A DNA stretch of 64,000 nt from Rothia nasimurium (GCF_004569295.1 NZ_SPQC01000001.1:62001-126000); one strand, 5' to 3'; numbered from the stretch's first letter, positions 8,888 through 18,932 are shown. Program-made: numbers and translations. Notes: generated by a model not told the origin, from the sequence alone.

Positions 8888-10705
8888 TTATTTGATGGTG
8901 GCGATAATTGCCCCGGCTGAGACAGTGTCGCCCGCCTTGAGCTTGAGCCCGGTGACCTTGCCGGCCTTGTGGGCGGTGATGGGCTGCTCCATCTTCATGG
9001 CTTCCAGAACAACGATCAAATCGCCTTCGGCAACCTTGGCACCGTCCTTGCTGGCAACCTTGACGATGGTGCCCTGCATGGGGCTGGTGAGCTCATTGCT
9101 GTTGGCAGAGCCGGACGTGCCCCCGCGGCTTGAGCGGGACTTGCGGGCCTTGGACGCGGCAGTGGGCTTGGCGGTAGTACCGCCCAGGGCGGGCAGGACG
9201 ACTTCCATACGCTTGCCGTTGACCTCAACGGTAATCTTCTGGCGCTCTTCGTCAGCCTCAGCCAGGGTGAGAGCACCATCGTAGGCAGGAAGGGTGTTCT
9301 TGAATTCGGTTTCAATCCAGCGGGTGTGAACAGCAAAGTCACCTCCGGGTGCAGGAGCGAAGGCGGGCTCATCGAGCACGGCGCGGTGGAAGTTGGCAAC
9401 GGTGGGCATACCTTCGATGACCAGCTCGCCCAGGGCACGGCGGGCCCGCTGCAAGGCCTGCTCGCGGGTGGCGCCGGTGACGATGAGCTTAGCAATCATG
9501 GAGTCAAAGTTGCCGCTGACGGTATCGCCTGCGATAACGCCGGAATCCCAGCGGACGCCCGGGCCGGTGGGTACAACCAGCTTCTCGATGGTGCCGGGGG
9601 AGGGCATGAAGCTGCGGCCGGCGTCCTCACCGTTGATGCGGAATTCGAAGGAGTGGCCGCGCACCTCGGGGTCGGTGGCTTCGATGGTCTCACCGCGGGC
9701 GATGCGGAACTGCTCGCGCACCAGGTCAATGCCGGTGACCTCTTCGGAGACCGGGTGCTCAACCTGCAGACGGGTGTTGACCTCGAGGAAGGAAATGGTG
9801 CCGTCGGTACCCACCAGGAATTCGCAGGTACCGGCGCCCTGGTAGCCTGCCTCTCGCAGGATAGCCTTGGATGCCTCGTACAGGCGTTCGTTCTGCTCTT
9901 TGGTCAGGTAGGGGGCCGGGGCCTCTTCTACCAGCTTCTGGTTGCGTCGCTGCAGGGAGCAGTCGCGGGTCGAAACAACCACAACATTGCCGTGGGCGTC
10001 GGCCAGGCACTGGGTTTCAACGTGGCGGGGGGAGCCAAGGAATCGCTCAATGAAGCACTCGCCGCGGCCAAAGGCGGCGATAGCCTCGCGGACAGCTGAC
10101 TCGTAGAGCTCCCCGATACCTTCGCGCTCGCGGGCGACTTTGATGCCGCGCCCGCCACCACCGAAAGCTGCCTTGATAGCAACGGGCAGGCCGTACTCGT
10201 CTGCAAATTTTTCAACCTCAGCGGCGTTCTTGACCGGGTCCTTGGTGCCGGGAACCAGTGGGGCACCGACCTTCTCGGCGATATGACGGGCGGCTACCTT
10301 GTCGCCCAAACGGTTGATGGACTCGGGGGAGGGGCCAATCCAGGTCAGGCCAGCGTCAATGACCTGCTGGGCGAACTGGGCGTTCTCAGAAAGGAAGCCG
10401 TAGCCGGGGTGCACGGCGTCGGCGCCAGAGCGCTTGGCAACCTCAAGTAGCTTGTCCATGACCAGGTAGGACTCAGCTGCGGTAGTGCCGCCCAGGGCAT
10501 AGGACTCGTCGGCTAGCAGCACGTGCTGAGCCTCGCGGTCGGGGTCTGCGTAGACAGCAACGGTTGAGATGCCCTCGTCCTGGGCAGCTCGAATGACACG
10601 CACGGCAATCTCACCGCGGTTGGCAATCAGTACCTTGCTGACGGAGCCGGTGTGGCGACCCTTCACCGGGGTAAAGGTCTGGGCCAGGTCATTATGTGCA
10701 GTCAC
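8888..10705 (-). CDS. accA3: Acetyl/propionyl-CoA carboxylase alpha subunit: biotin carboxylase plus biotin carboxyl carrier domain
   Basis: ATP-dependent carboxylation of biotin, feeding the AccD carboxyltransferase to make malonyl- or methylmalonyl-CoA for lipid synthesis. The domain order is biotin carboxylase ([21 protein letters not shown]-grasp [22 protein letters not shown]), a linker, and a C-terminal biotinyl domain with EAMKMEQPI, whose lysine is biotinylated by BirA. A longer frame reaches 11113 but overlaps maf. GTG 10705, preceded by GAGGAG at 8-nt spacing, gives 605 residues, the family size. In mycobacteria accA3 belongs to the same neighbourhood as maf, accE, accD and birA. 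Confidence 0.95.
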   Translation of the reverse strand: MTAHNDLAQTFTPVKGRHTGSVSKVLIANRGEIAVRVIRAAQDEGISTVAVYADPDREAQHVLLADESYALGGTTAAESYLVMDKLLEVAKRSGADAVHPGYGFLSENAQFAQQVIDAGLTWIGPSPESINRLGDKVAARHIAEKVGAPLVPGTKDPVKNAAEVEKFADEYGLPVAIKAAFGGGGRGIKVAREREGIGELYESAVREAIAAFGRGECFIERFLGSPRHVETQCLADAHGNVVVVSTRDCSLQRRNQKLVEEAPAPYLTKEQNERLYEASKAILREAGYQGAGTCEFLVGTDGTISFLEVNTRLQVEHPVSEEVTGIDLVREQFRIARGETIEATDPEVRGHSFEFRINGEDAGRSFMPSPGTIEKLVVPTGPGVRWDSGVIAGDTVSGNFDSMIAKLIVTGATREQALQRARRALGELVIEGMPTVANFHRAVLDEPAFAPAPGGDFAVHTRWIETEFKNTLPAYDGALTLAEADEERQKITVEVNGKRMEVVLPALGGTTAKPTAASKARKSRSSRGGTSGSANSNELTSPMQGTIVKVASKDGAKVAEGDLIVVLEAMKMEQPITAHKAGKVTGLKLKAGDTVSAGAIIATIK

Positions 10706-10814
10706 TGTAAGAGCTCCTCGGGTTGATGCGCCGTGCTGGCGTGCCGTTGCTGGCAGGTACGCATTGCTATGAGGCGCCGAACCTCGGCGCCTCATAATAG
10801 TCGTATCTTGAAAT

Positions 10815-11525
10815 TTATCGCGAATTTTTCCAAATGTCGCTGATTGAAACACCGAAGTCGGCCAGCATTGTGCGCAGGGCGTGAACGGAGAGCCCCACCA
10901 CCGTGTGGTATTCACCCTCGATGCCCCGAATAAAAGCGGCACCGAACCCGTCAATAGTGAAAGAACCAGCCACCCACAGGGGCTCCCCGGTGGCCACATA
11001 GCGCTGAGCTTCTTCTTCGCTGAAAGTGTCGAAATGGACGGTGGCCGTGCGCAGCTCGCTAGCCTCGGGGTATTTGTCGCCGCTCGGGTGAGGGGAAGTA
11101 GCGCGGGTATCAACCAGCCAGTGGCCCGTGTGGAGCTGCCCGCTGCGTCCGCTCATCGCGGTAATACGTTCCAGGGCTTTCTCGGCGCTGCCCGGCTTGC
11201 CGTAGGCAAGGCCATCGAGCTCAAAGACAGAGTCGCAGCCCAGCACCAGGGCTCCTGCCGCCTCGGGGAGGGTGGCAACCGCCTGCGCTTTTGCCTTGGC
11301 CAGCAGCTGGGCAGTCTGTGCCGGGGTAATATCGCCCAGCCCAGCTTCATAGGCGGCCTGCTGGGCTTCGCGCAGGGCAGCCTCCTCATCGACATCGCTG
11401 ACTATAACTGTGAAGCGGACGCCGGCGTCCTCCAGGAGCTTTTTGCGGGCAGGGGATGACGAGGCAAGGACGAGCCGCACCGGCTGCTCGCTCGCCTCGG
11501 CTGTAGTTTCAGTGGGGTTCTGCAT
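10815..11525 (-). CDS. maf: Maf family nucleotide pyrophosphatase
   Basis: Cytosolic house-cleaning pyrophosphatase that hydrolyses non-canonical or modified (d)NTPs, and is linked to septum formation in Bacillus. The signature [15 protein letters not shown] is near the N-terminus, with [10 protein letters not shown] and a C-terminal YHTVVGLS region. At 236 residues it is slightly longer than most, owing to a basic/acidic insert near residues 150-165. The start is ATG 11525 and has no ribosome-binding site. TAGACT lies 7 nt upstream, a leaderless arrangement. Its position beside acyl-CoA carboxylase genes is conserved in actinobacteria. Confidence 0.94.
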   Translation of the reverse strand: MQNPTETTAEASEQPVRLVLASSSPARKKLLEDAGVRFTVIVSDVDEEAALREAQQAAYEAGLGDITPAQTAQLLAKAKAQAVATLPEAAGALVLGCDSVFELDGLAYGKPGSAEKALERITAMSGRSGQLHTGHWLVDTRATSPHPSGDKYPEASELRTATVHFDTFSEEEAQRYVATGEPLWVAGSFTIDGFGAAFIRGIEGEYHTVVGLSVHALRTMLADFGVSISDIWKNSR

Positions 11526-11646
11526 GGGTAACAGTCTAGTGGCTGGAGCAGTCGCAGTTGGTGGGCGGCAGGTGTAGGCTCAACTAGATACTGTTTAGAT
11601 AGGCTTTTGCTGGCCGACGTTGCTGTCTTAGGCCAGAGAAAAAGAC

Positions 11647-12291
11647 ATGAAAGATTTATCTGTGACTTATTCTGATATCCGGCTCTGTTCTCTTAAAGAG
11701 GTTAGTGACATGGTAGGCCGCCCGCTGGCCCAGGTGCAGATACTGGACCGGGCTCATGCGCTGGGGCAGGCATACACCACCGGCGCTAAGTCACGTTATT
11801 ACCCCTATGAGCGAATGGCAGAGCTCGCTTCTGCTCCACGGTGGGATAAGCCGGGCTTCGTTCAGCGGCTAGCAGATCTAGGGATCCGGGCTCAAAAGGC
11901 TGTTGTCTTGCGGCAAATTGATGCCCATCCTACTGTGGGCCCGGCGGGGCGTACCTGGTATGGGTTTGATATGGTAGCTGAAATGTCTGAAGACGCTGCT
12001 GTTCGGGCAGGTCAAACAGATGCTTTGCGGATGGTCTGGAAGGTGAGCTCTTCTAATCTGGCCTTGGTTCGTTCTCTAGCCCCAGAGCAGGCCCTTCCTC
12101 TGGTTATTACTGTGGGTGGGCTAGTGGTTGCTGGGCGAGAAATTATTGGTGTGGATGAGGCTGTCACCGCTGAGATGGGTGACCTTGTGGCTTTTGAGGT
12201 TCAGGACGCTGGTCCCTGGTTGGAAGCGGTGAAGTTTAGCTGGCTTAAATCCGGGCCTGGCCAGCCAATTCTCTGGTGGGATCTGCCCTAG
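11647..12291 (+). CDS. Hypothetical protein with possible N-terminal HTH
   Basis: A 214-residue soluble protein. Residues 12-60 (SLKEVSDMVGRPLAQVQILDR, then SRYYPYERMAEL) look like a MerR-like or winged helix-turn-helix. The remainder is mixed alpha/beta with a Trp-rich end (GQPILWWDLP). I recognise no family. Codon use is less GC-rich at third positions than in the flanking carboxylase genes. It starts the foreign-looking stretch that separates maf from accE. The ribosome-binding site is weak (AGAGAAAAAGAC). DNA binding is a guess from the N-terminus only. Confidence 0.65.
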   Translation: MKDLSVTYSDIRLCSLKEVSDMVGRPLAQVQILDRAHALGQAYTTGAKSRYYPYERMAELASAPRWDKPGFVQRLADLGIRAQKAVVLRQIDAHPTVGPAGRTWYGFDMVAEMSEDAAVRAGQTDALRMVWKVSSSNLALVRSLAPEQALPLVITVGGLVVAGREIIGVDEAVTAEMGDLVAFEVQDAGPWLEAVKFSWLKSGPGQPILWWDLP

Positions 12292-12355
12292 GAGTAGGGC
12301 TAGGGTATACGAATCATTGAGCCTTCCCACAGGGTTAGCGTATGAGAAACGGATT

Positions 12356-12718
12356 CTATATTGATAGTGAGTTGTAGGTGCTGTCTGAGCTGAGTATGGC
12401 TCGCTGATGGCAGTGTGGATTCTGGATAAGGGCTTCTAACTCTTGTGGCGTTAGCGTAAATGGAATGATCCAGGTGACGCCGAAACCTCGCATATCTAGG
12501 TCGCTGTAGGAATTACATTTGATAGGGGCGAGTGTAACGGTCTGCGCGGTGAGCGCCAGGACGACGTAGAAGCCAGTTCGGGCGAAAGGGGCGAGCTGCC
12601 TTTTGGGAATGGGGCGACGGTCTCTTGTCTTGGGACACAGGTTGAAGTGGTAAAAAATCTGGCCGACAGCGATTCCAAGATCTGCGGGCCCAGCGGGTTG
12701 CTTGGGAGAAGGGCTCAT
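12356..12718 (-). CDS. Hypothetical small protein
   Basis: 120 residues, with the ATG preceded by AAAAAGG on the minus strand. The middle holds a beta-rich hydrophobic stretch (FYVVLALTAQTVTLAPI) and a C-terminal helix. There is no signal peptide and no recognised motif. A palindrome (CTAGTT, 5 nt, AACTAG) lies just upstream of the start. It is convergent with the preceding unknown gene and lies at the edge of an AT-rich decayed stretch. It may be an accessory gene of low conservation. I cannot assign a function. Confidence 0.5.
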   Translation of the reverse strand: MSPSPKQPAGPADLGIAVGQIFYHFNLCPKTRDRRPIPKRQLAPFARTGFYVVLALTAQTVTLAPIKCNSYSDLDMRGFGVTWIIPFTLTPQELEALIQNPHCHQRAILSSDSTYNSLSI

Positions 12719-12735
12719 GACATGCCTTTTTCTAA

Positions 12736-12752
12736 CTAGTTGAGATAACTAG
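12736..12752. promoter_or_regulatory. Palindromic operator-like site
   Basis: CTAGTT (12736-12741), 5-nt spacer, AACTAG (12747-12752), immediately 5' of the small leftward hypothetical gene. Confidence 0.3.
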
Positions 12753-12999
12753 ATAGGAGTATAGTGGGAAGGGTGCGGTGTCGCCACCGTGTCTATAGGG
12801 CAAATAATAGTTGGAAAATTTCAATCAAAGTGCAAAATTGATAAATGGATTTTTTGAATTTTGCTAAGTAGTACATTTTGAAAGTGGAAGGTTCTATGTA
12901 TAACGCAAAACTTATCAAGGAATATTTTTTTGCAATGAAGATATTTTCTTTCAAGGGTATGTTGAGGAGGGTCAGAAAGCAGATGGAGTCGGGTTCAAG
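12753..12999. other. AT-rich stretch with no supported gene
   Basis: Distinctly AT-rich compared with the flanks. Short open frames on the minus strand (for example within 12793-13047) lack ribosome-binding sites and family features. I see only decayed sequence leading into the nuclease remnant. Confidence 0.5.
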
Positions 13000-13626
13000 A
13001 AGGTAGAGTTCAAGAAAGTGATATAACTGCACTGTTGTTGGCATCAAATGGATCCCTAGAGGATCGAATTATTGAGTTTTTTATATATGAAGCTGGCTTG
13101 TTGCTTAAGAGGGGATGTTTCTATTGACTCCGTTCCTCTCGGGATTCCTTGATTAAAAATTTTCGGCGGCGCGATGAGGCTGGAAATTTGGTAAAAAATG
13201 TTCCTGATATATTCGTTACAAAAGAAAATGCTTCAAGTGACGAGGTAACTCTGGTTGTTGCGGTTGAGATTAAGAGGGACGCTCAGGTGAATCGCATAAA
13301 CTGTCCAGCGGGAAAACATCTGCGTTATAGTAATCAGATTGTTTGCTACGCTGAGGGATGCTGTTTTTCAGATGAATTAAAAGACGTTGTTCGGTATACT
13401 TGGCTTTCCCCGAAGTGAAAAAGAAGAAGTCATCGTGGGGTTGGTGATGAAAGTGAAATGATAAATTGGGGATTCGATGAAAAATTTTCTCATGAATTCT
13501 TTGAGTTTCAGCAAAATGTTTTTATCATTATGGCGTCATGCAAATCTCGAAAACTTATGTGAAGAGTTGGATGAATCAATTGAAGGAGTAATCTTGTCTA
13601 AAATTATTAAGGATTGGATATCCTGA
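13000..13626 (+). pseudogene. Degraded PD-(D/E)XK nuclease-like gene (restriction-enzyme remnant)
   Basis: Several frames give consecutive protein-like fragments. Around 13030-13115 one reads SLEDRIIEFFIYEAGLLLKRG. The next frame gives DVSIDSVPLGIP (13114-13149). The frame from 13149 reads IKNFRRRDEAGNLVKNVPDIFV and VVAVEIKRDAQVN (to 13418). Beyond it are INWGFDEKFSHEFFEFQQNVFII and ENLCEELDESIEGVILSKII (to 13626). PDIFV followed about 20 residues later by VEIK matches the PD-(D/E)XK catalytic signature of many restriction endonucleases. At least three frameshifts separate the pieces, so it is inactive as read. The AT-rich composition differs from the chromosome and suggests transfer. Boundaries are approximate. 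Confidence 0.55.
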
Positions 13627-13719
13627 TGATTGCTCTAGTTGAGTCGAGTTGGTAAAAGGCTCCGCTTCCCTTCTCTGTGGTGTGTTAAACCTGGATGGGG
13701 AGAGGTGGGGCCTAAGAAA

Positions 13720-13926
13720 GCTTATTCATAAGGGTGGGTGGAGCAGGCTCACAGCGAAGCTGTTGGCTCGGCGGCTGGCGTGAATCGCTTGTGATGAGCA
13801 CCGAGATTCCGAGCGCGCGAGGAAAATAAATCTCGGCGCGAATCTGGCGAGCCTGCGAGCCAGCTAGCGAACCAGGCGAGAGGGTCGGCAGCGAGCGTGA
13901 GCCTGCGGAACCCCTTATGAATAAGC
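13720..13926. repeat. Palindromic dispersed repeat, copy A
   Basis: Outer perfect 15-bp arms (13720-13734 and 13912-13926) enclose a core bounded by inner arms GCAGGCTCAC (13743-13752) and GTGAGCCTGC (13897-13906). The 164-bp core recurs in inverted orientation at 21022-21184 with about 95% identity, while the outer arms differ. It lies 22 bp beyond the stop of the aldehyde dehydrogenase gene and may serve as its terminator. A short open frame on the minus strand is a by-product of the repeat, not a supported gene. Confidence 0.8.
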
Positions 13927-13948
13927 CTCAACCTATCAGGGGCAGGTT

Positions 13949-15472
13949 TTAGAAGAGCCCCATCGGCCTATCTGAGTAGCTGACCAGCATGTTCTTGGTC
14001 TGCTGGTAGTGCTCAAGCATCATCAGGTGGGTCTCACGGCCGATGCCTGACTTCTTGTAGCCACCGAAAGCGGCATGAGCTGGGTAGTTGTGGTAGTTGT
14101 TGATCCACACGCGGCCTGCCTGAATAGTGCGGCCTGCCCGGTAGGCGGTGTTCTGGTCACGAGTCCAGACGCCCGCGCCCAGGCCGTAGTCGGTGTCATT
14201 GGCAATACGCATGGCCTCATCGAAATCAGTGAAAGAGGTGGTGGCCAGAACAGGGCCAAAAATCTCTTCCTGGAAGATACGCATGTCGTTGCTGCCAGCA
14301 AAGACAGTCGGCTGAATGTACCAGCCGTCTGCCAGGTCGCCGCCCAGCTCACAGGCCTCACCGCCGACGAGAACGTCCGCGCCCTCGTCCTTACCAATCT
14401 TCAGGTAGCCGGTAATCTTATCCCACTGCTCTTTGGATGCCTGGGCGCCGACCATGGTTTCGGTATCGAGCGGGTTGCCCTGCTTCATGGCCTTCACGCG
14501 CTCGATACCGGCCTCGAGGAAGGAATCGTGAATCGGCTTCTGAATCAGCGCACGCGAGGGGCAGGTGCAGACCTCGCCCTTGTTTAGGCCGAAGGAGGCA
14601 AAGCCCTCTAGTGCCTTGTCGTAGAAGGAATCCTTCTCGGCAGTAACATCGGCAAAGAAGACGTTGGGGGACTTGCCGCCCAGCTCCAGGGTGACCGGGA
14701 TGATGTTGTCGGCTGCAGCCTTCATGATGACGGAGCCTGTGGTGGTCTCGCCGGTAAAAGCAATCTTGCGGATGCGCTTGCTGCCAGAGAGGGCGGCGCC
14801 TGCCTCGGGGCCAAAGCCGTTCACAACGTTCAGTACGCCGGCGGGGAGCACATCCTTCCACAGGTCAACCAGGTAGAGCACCGAAACCGGGGTCTGCTCG
14901 GCGGGCTTGAGTACGATGGCGTTACCAGCCGCTAGAGCCGGGGCAATCTTCCAGATGGCCATAAGGATGGGGAAGTTCCAGGGGATAATCTGACCGACCA
15001 CGCCCAGGGGCTCGTGGAAGTGGTAGGCCACGGTGTTCTCATCAATCTCTGACAGGCGGCCTTCCTGGGTGCGAATAGCGGACGCGAAGTAGCGCAGGTG
15101 GTCAACGCCCAGTGGGATATCTGCGGCCAGGGTTTCACGCACGGGCTTGCCGTTCTCCCAGGTCTCAGCCACGGCGATGGATTCCAGATTATCTTCCATA
15201 ATCTGGGCCAGCTTGAGCAGCAGGGTGGCGCGCTCGGTGGGGGGGGTCTTGCCCCAGGTCTCAAAGGCCTTCCAGGCTGCGTCAATAGCCTTGTCAATGT
15301 CGGCCGCGGTGCCGCGGGCGACCTCGGCAAAGGGTTTGCCGTTGACGGGGGAGATGTCTTCGAAATACTGGCCTTCGGCCGGGGCTACCCACTCACCCCC
15401 GATGAAGTGGTCGTAGCGGGACTTGAATGTGGTGATGGAATCTGCTGATCCAGGTGCGGCGTAAACAGTCAT
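13949..15472 (-). CDS. NAD(P)+-dependent aldehyde dehydrogenase (AcoD/ExaC-like)
   Basis: Oxidises aldehydes, probably acetaldehyde or similar, to carboxylates. The 507 residues cover the whole ALDH fold: the N-terminal GGEWVAP strand, the cofactor motif FTGETTTGS, the general base E263 in LELGGKSPN, and the nucleophile C302 in [10 protein letters not shown] second Cys follows at 304, as is usual in the AcoD/ExaC subgroup. The start is ATG with AAAGGAG upstream. It is the first gene of its transcript and is divergent from the DAACS symporter. It could detoxify the acetaldehyde released by DeoC, though the two genes are not linked. Confidence 0.92.
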   Translation of the reverse strand: MTVYAAPGSADSITTFKSRYDHFIGGEWVAPAEGQYFEDISPVNGKPFAEVARGTAADIDKAIDAAWKAFETWGKTPPTERATLLLKLAQIMEDNLESIAVAETWENGKPVRETLAADIPLGVDHLRYFASAIRTQEGRLSEIDENTVAYHFHEPLGVVGQIIPWNFPILMAIWKIAPALAAGNAIVLKPAEQTPVSVLYLVDLWKDVLPAGVLNVVNGFGPEAGAALSGSKRIRKIAFTGETTTGSVIMKAAADNIIPVTLELGGKSPNVFFADVTAEKDSFYDKALEGFASFGLNKGEVCTCPSRALIQKPIHDSFLEAGIERVKAMKQGNPLDTETMVGAQASKEQWDKITGYLKIGKDEGADVLVGGEACELGGDLADGWYIQPTVFAGSNDMRIFQEEIFGPVLATTSFTDFDEAMRIANDTDYGLGAGVWTRDQNTAYRAGRTIQAGRVWINNYHNYPAHAAFGGYKKSGIGRETHLMMLEHYQQTKNMLVSYSDRPMGLF

Positions 15473-15694
15473 TGCCTCTCCTTTGAGTTGTGTCTAATCA
15501 AGACGTGTGGTGGACCAAACCACCTGTTCACAAAAAGCACGTAAAAGTAACTTGAATCACAGTTTAGTGGTGGGTTGTGCAAAAGTGAAGACCGCTGCGC
15601 GAAAAACCCTGCCGATTTGTGACCCACAGCAAAATATGTCTTAGCTTTACACCCCGGTTCACACGCTCCAACCCCCGGCGTACAGTGTTGAGAC

Positions 15695-17098
15695 ATGTCA
15701 AACCACACCACAGCACTCCCTACCCGCAAGAGACTTCCCGCCTGGGCTACGTCTTTCGGCAATCAAATTATCGCCGCCCTCATCTTGGGCGTAATCTTGG
15801 GCCTGGTAGCCACCAATCTCGGCGGCGACGCCACCGAGAACCCCAACTGGCTCATGACCACCCTCTCCACTATTGGCTCCTCCTACGTCACCCTGCTCAA
15901 AGCGGCGGTCGTACCCCTCATCTTCACTGCCGTGGTGTCGTCCATCGCCAATCTGGCTGAAGTATCTAACGCAGCCCGCCTGGCTACCAAAACCCTGCTC
16001 TGGTTCGCCTACACCGCGCTCATTGCCGTTCTGATTGGCCTGGTGCTCGGGCTCGTCACCCAGCCCGGTGCAAATACCGGCCTGGCAACCCCCGAAACCT
16101 ACGAAGGGCGCACCGGCTCCTGGCTGGGCTTCCTCACCGGTCTGATCCCCGCTAACTTCCTCGGCCTGGGTGCGAGCATCTCAAACTCGGGCGAGACCGT
16201 CACCGGCTCAGCTAGCTTCAACGTGCTCCAGATCCTTGTGATTTCAGTAGCCGTGGGTATTGCAGCCCTTAAGACCGGCCCCGCAGCCAAGCCCTTTCTT
16301 GACTTTAATAAGAGCGCCCTGGCTATTATCCAGACCGTCCTCTGGTGGATTATCCGTCTGGCCCCGCTCGGCACCGTCGGCCTAATTGGCCAGGCTGTCT
16401 ACGCCTACGGCTGGACCTCCATGGGCTCTCTGGCCCGCTTCGTGATTGTGCTCTACATCGGCCTGGCCCTTGTGCTCTTCGTGGTCTACCCAGCCATCGC
16501 CCGCGCCAACGGCCTGTCTATCAAGCAGTTCTTCTCAGGCGTCTGGCCCGCTGTGCAGATGGGCTTTGTCTCCCGCTCGTCCATGGGCACCATGCCTCTG
16601 ACGCAGTCCGTAGCTGAACGTAACTTCGGTGTGCCCCGCGCCTACGCCTCCTTCGCGGTTCCCCTGGGCTCCACCACCAAGATGGACGGCTGCGCCGCGG
16701 TCTACCCTGCCCTAGCAGCCCTCTTCGTGGCCCAGTTCTACGGCATCGACCTCAACATCACCCACTACCTGCTCATCATTATGGTGTCGGTGCTCGGCTC
16801 CACCGCTACCGCAGGAACCACCGGTGCAACGGTCATGCTCACCCTCACCCTCTCCACCCTGGGTCTTCCCCTCGACGGCATTGGCCTGCTCCTGGCCATC
16901 GACCCCATCATCGATATGGGCCGTACCGCCGTCAACGTCGCAGGGCAGGCCCTGGTTGCGCTCATCATCGCCAAGCGCGAGGGCATTCTGAACGAGGACC
17001 TCTACAATGCCCCGCGTACCGAGGGCGGATTTGTAGCTGAGGACGTTTACGCCCGCCTCGGCGAGGCACCGCAGGTACCTGCCGCGGCAGCGTCCTAA
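15695..17098 (+). CDS. Dicarboxylate/amino acid:cation symporter (DAACS/GltP family)
   Basis: Inner-membrane Na+/H+-coupled uptake of C4-dicarboxylates or acidic amino acids. The 467 residues have about eight TM helices plus two re-entrant hairpins. Motifs are the serine-rich HP1 SRSSMGTMPLT, FAVPLGSTTKMDG in TM7 (cation/substrate site) and AGTTGATVMLTLTL in HP2. The Asp and Asn of TM8 occur in DPIIDMGRTAVNVAG. It diverges from the aldehyde dehydrogenase and is followed by an 18-bp perfect hairpin. Substrate choice between aspartate/glutamate and dicarboxylate is not decided by what I can see. Confidence 0.93.
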   Translation: MSNHTTALPTRKRLPAWATSFGNQIIAALILGVILGLVATNLGGDATENPNWLMTTLSTIGSSYVTLLKAAVVPLIFTAVVSSIANLAEVSNAARLATKTLLWFAYTALIAVLIGLVLGLVTQPGANTGLATPETYEGRTGSWLGFLTGLIPANFLGLGASISNSGETVTGSASFNVLQILVISVAVGIAALKTGPAAKPFLDFNKSALAIIQTVLWWIIRLAPLGTVGLIGQAVYAYGWTSMGSLARFVIVLYIGLALVLFVVYPAIARANGLSIKQFFSGVWPAVQMGFVSRSSMGTMPLTQSVAERNFGVPRAYASFAVPLGSTTKMDGCAAVYPALAALFVAQFYGIDLNITHYLLIIMVSVLGSTATAGTTGATVMLTLTLSTLGLPLDGIGLLLAIDPIIDMGRTAVNVAGQALVALIIAKREGILNEDLYNAPRTEGGFVAEDVYARLGEAPQVPAAAAS

Positions 17099-17120
17099 CT
17101 CTTAGCCCTACCTCGGTAGA

Positions 17121-17162
17121 GAAGCGGGCCCTGCACACCTATCGGTGTGCAGGGCCCGCTTC
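17121..17162. terminator. Bidirectional terminator
   Basis: Perfect 18-bp arms (17121-17138 and 17145-17162) with a 6-nt loop, between the convergent symporter and DUF885 genes. Confidence 0.85.
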
Positions 17163-17175
17163 ATGTTTACATCAC

Positions 17176-18879
17176 TTAGGCAGCTAATGCCCGGCGCAGG
17201 GTATCAAGCCCGACCGAGCCCAGTTTGAGGGCCCGGGTGTGGAAGTCGCGGTCAGAGATTCCGGTGGCACGGGCGTCCTCACGCAGCTGCAACCAGACTC
17301 GCTCGCCCACCTTGTAGGAGGGGGCCTGACCTGGCCAGCCCAGGTAGCGTAGGAACTCGAAGCGGCGCTGGCCCTCAGAGATATCGAGGTTGGCCTCTAG
17401 GAACTTATAGCCCTTCTCGGCGTCCCAGATGCCCGGCTCTACACCCAGCTCGGCAACCCAGCGTTCGGGGATCTCAAAACCGCAGTGCAGGCCGATATCG
17501 AAGACCACGCGGGCAGCGCGCAGGCGCTGGGCATCGAGCATACCCATGCGGTCGCCGGGGTCAGAGAGATAGCCCAGTTCGTCCATGAGGCGCTCAGCAT
17601 ACAGGGCCCAGCCCTCGCCGTGGCCCGAAACCCATACAGCGTTAGCGCGCCACTGGTTCAGGGCCTCGGCCATAGCGGTCGCGTAGGTAACCTGCAGGTG
17701 GTGGCCGGGTACGCCCTCGTGGTAGACGGTTGAGGTTTCGCGCCAGGTGCCAAAGGCGTCTTCACCTTCGGGCACCGACCACCACATGCGACCGGCGCGC
17801 TCAAAATCAGCGGACGGGCCGGTGTAGTAGATGCCGCCCTCCTGGGTGGGGGCAATCATGCACTCGAGCTTGCGCAGCGGACCCTCGATGGTGAAGTGCT
17901 CTTTGGCTAGGTAGTCAACGGCGGCGTCGGAAAGCTTCTGCATCCAGGCCTGGAGCTCATCGGTGCCGTTGAGGGTGCGTTCAGGGTCGGCATCGAGTAG
18001 GGCCTTTGCCTCGTCAATGGTGGCACCGGGCTTGATGGCTTCGGCGACCTCCTGCTGGGCCGCGATGATACGGTCGAGTTCCTCGATGCCCCAGGCGTAG
18101 GTCTCCTCCAAGTCGAGGGTGGTGCCTACAAACTGACGGGAGTAAAGGGAGTATCGCTCGCGGCCCACGGCATCGGCCTCGGGCGCGTCGGGGCGCAGGG
18201 TGTCTTTGAGGTAGGAGAGAAGTTCGCTGTAGCCTTCCTTGGCGGACGCCGCCCCCTGGGTAGCACGGTCGGCGTGCTCGGGGGCTGCTTCGGCTGCCTC
18301 TTTTGCCAGTGCATCGAAGAAACCGCCTTCGGCAACGTAGGCGGCTACCTGCTCGATAACGATATCAACCTGACGAACCGCTGCTACCTTACCAGCGGCG
18401 CGGGCGGCTTCCAGGGTCTCGATATAACCGCGAACCGCTTCCGCAACGTTGCCCAGGCGGCCAGCAATGTGCCCCCAGTCTTCGGCTGTTTCACGGTTCA
18501 TCAGGTCAAAGATGGCGCGAATACCCTGAACGGGGGAGGCGATGTTGTTGAGTTCCCAGTTGCCCAGGCCCGCCTCGTGTAGTTCGAGTTTGAGACCCAG
18601 GCGCTCACGCATGGCATCGACAGTAACCCGGTCGATGTCGTCGGCCGGCTCAACGGCTTCAAGGGCTGCCAGAGTAGTGCGGGCTAGGTCAATCTCAGCC
18701 TGGGTACTGGCGGGGGAGTAGTCGGGGTACTCGGTTTCCCGCCCCTTGCGGCCCTCGATGGTGGCCGCTGCCGGGTCTAGTTCCAGGGTCTTCTCGTAGT
18801 AGTCGTTGGCAATGCGGTCGACCTCGGTCTGGGCGCGGTTGGCCTTAAAAATTTTGGGTAAATCTGGGTGTAGTGTCAT
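17176..18879 (-). CDS. DUF885 family metallopeptidase-like protein
   Basis: About 567 residues, mostly helical. The zincin-like motif YHEGVPGHHLQ and the downstream GHGEGWALYAERLMDELGYL are diagnostic of DUF885, a family related to M3/M32-type peptidases. There is no signal peptide, so it is probably cytosolic. Substrates are not established. The start is taken at ATG 18879 rather than the ATG nine bases upstream. TAGAAT lies 7 nt before 18879 and would overlap the earlier codon, pointing to leaderless transcription. It is the last gene of the block inserted between maf and accE. Confidence 0.87.
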   Translation of the reverse strand: MTLHPDLPKIFKANRAQTEVDRIANDYYEKTLELDPAAATIEGRKGRETEYPDYSPASTQAEIDLARTTLAALEAVEPADDIDRVTVDAMRERLGLKLELHEAGLGNWELNNIASPVQGIRAIFDLMNRETAEDWGHIAGRLGNVAEAVRGYIETLEAARAAGKVAAVRQVDIVIEQVAAYVAEGGFFDALAKEAAEAAPEHADRATQGAASAKEGYSELLSYLKDTLRPDAPEADAVGRERYSLYSRQFVGTTLDLEETYAWGIEELDRIIAAQQEVAEAIKPGATIDEAKALLDADPERTLNGTDELQAWMQKLSDAAVDYLAKEHFTIEGPLRKLECMIAPTQEGGIYYTGPSADFERAGRMWWSVPEGEDAFGTWRETSTVYHEGVPGHHLQVTYATAMAEALNQWRANAVWVSGHGEGWALYAERLMDELGYLSDPGDRMGMLDAQRLRAARVVFDIGLHCGFEIPERWVAELGVEPGIWDAEKGYKFLEANLDISEGQRRFEFLRYLGWPGQAPSYKVGERVWLQLREDARATGISDRDFHTRALKLGSVGLDTLRRALAA

Positions 18880-18932
18880 ACACCCCATTCTAGGTTACTG
18901 TGACCCAGAAAACAGGGAGCTGGGTGGGTAAA

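Noticed and set aside
10706-11113. N-terminal extension of the accA3 frame into maf
   Set aside because: It overlaps a well-supported gene and lies before the family start. GTG 10705 has a good ribosome-binding site.
13749-13931. 60-residue protein encoded by the palindromic repeat (also at 21003-21254)
   Set aside because: The frame is conserved only because the DNA repeat is conserved. It has no ribosome-binding site, and its ends run into unrelated flanks.
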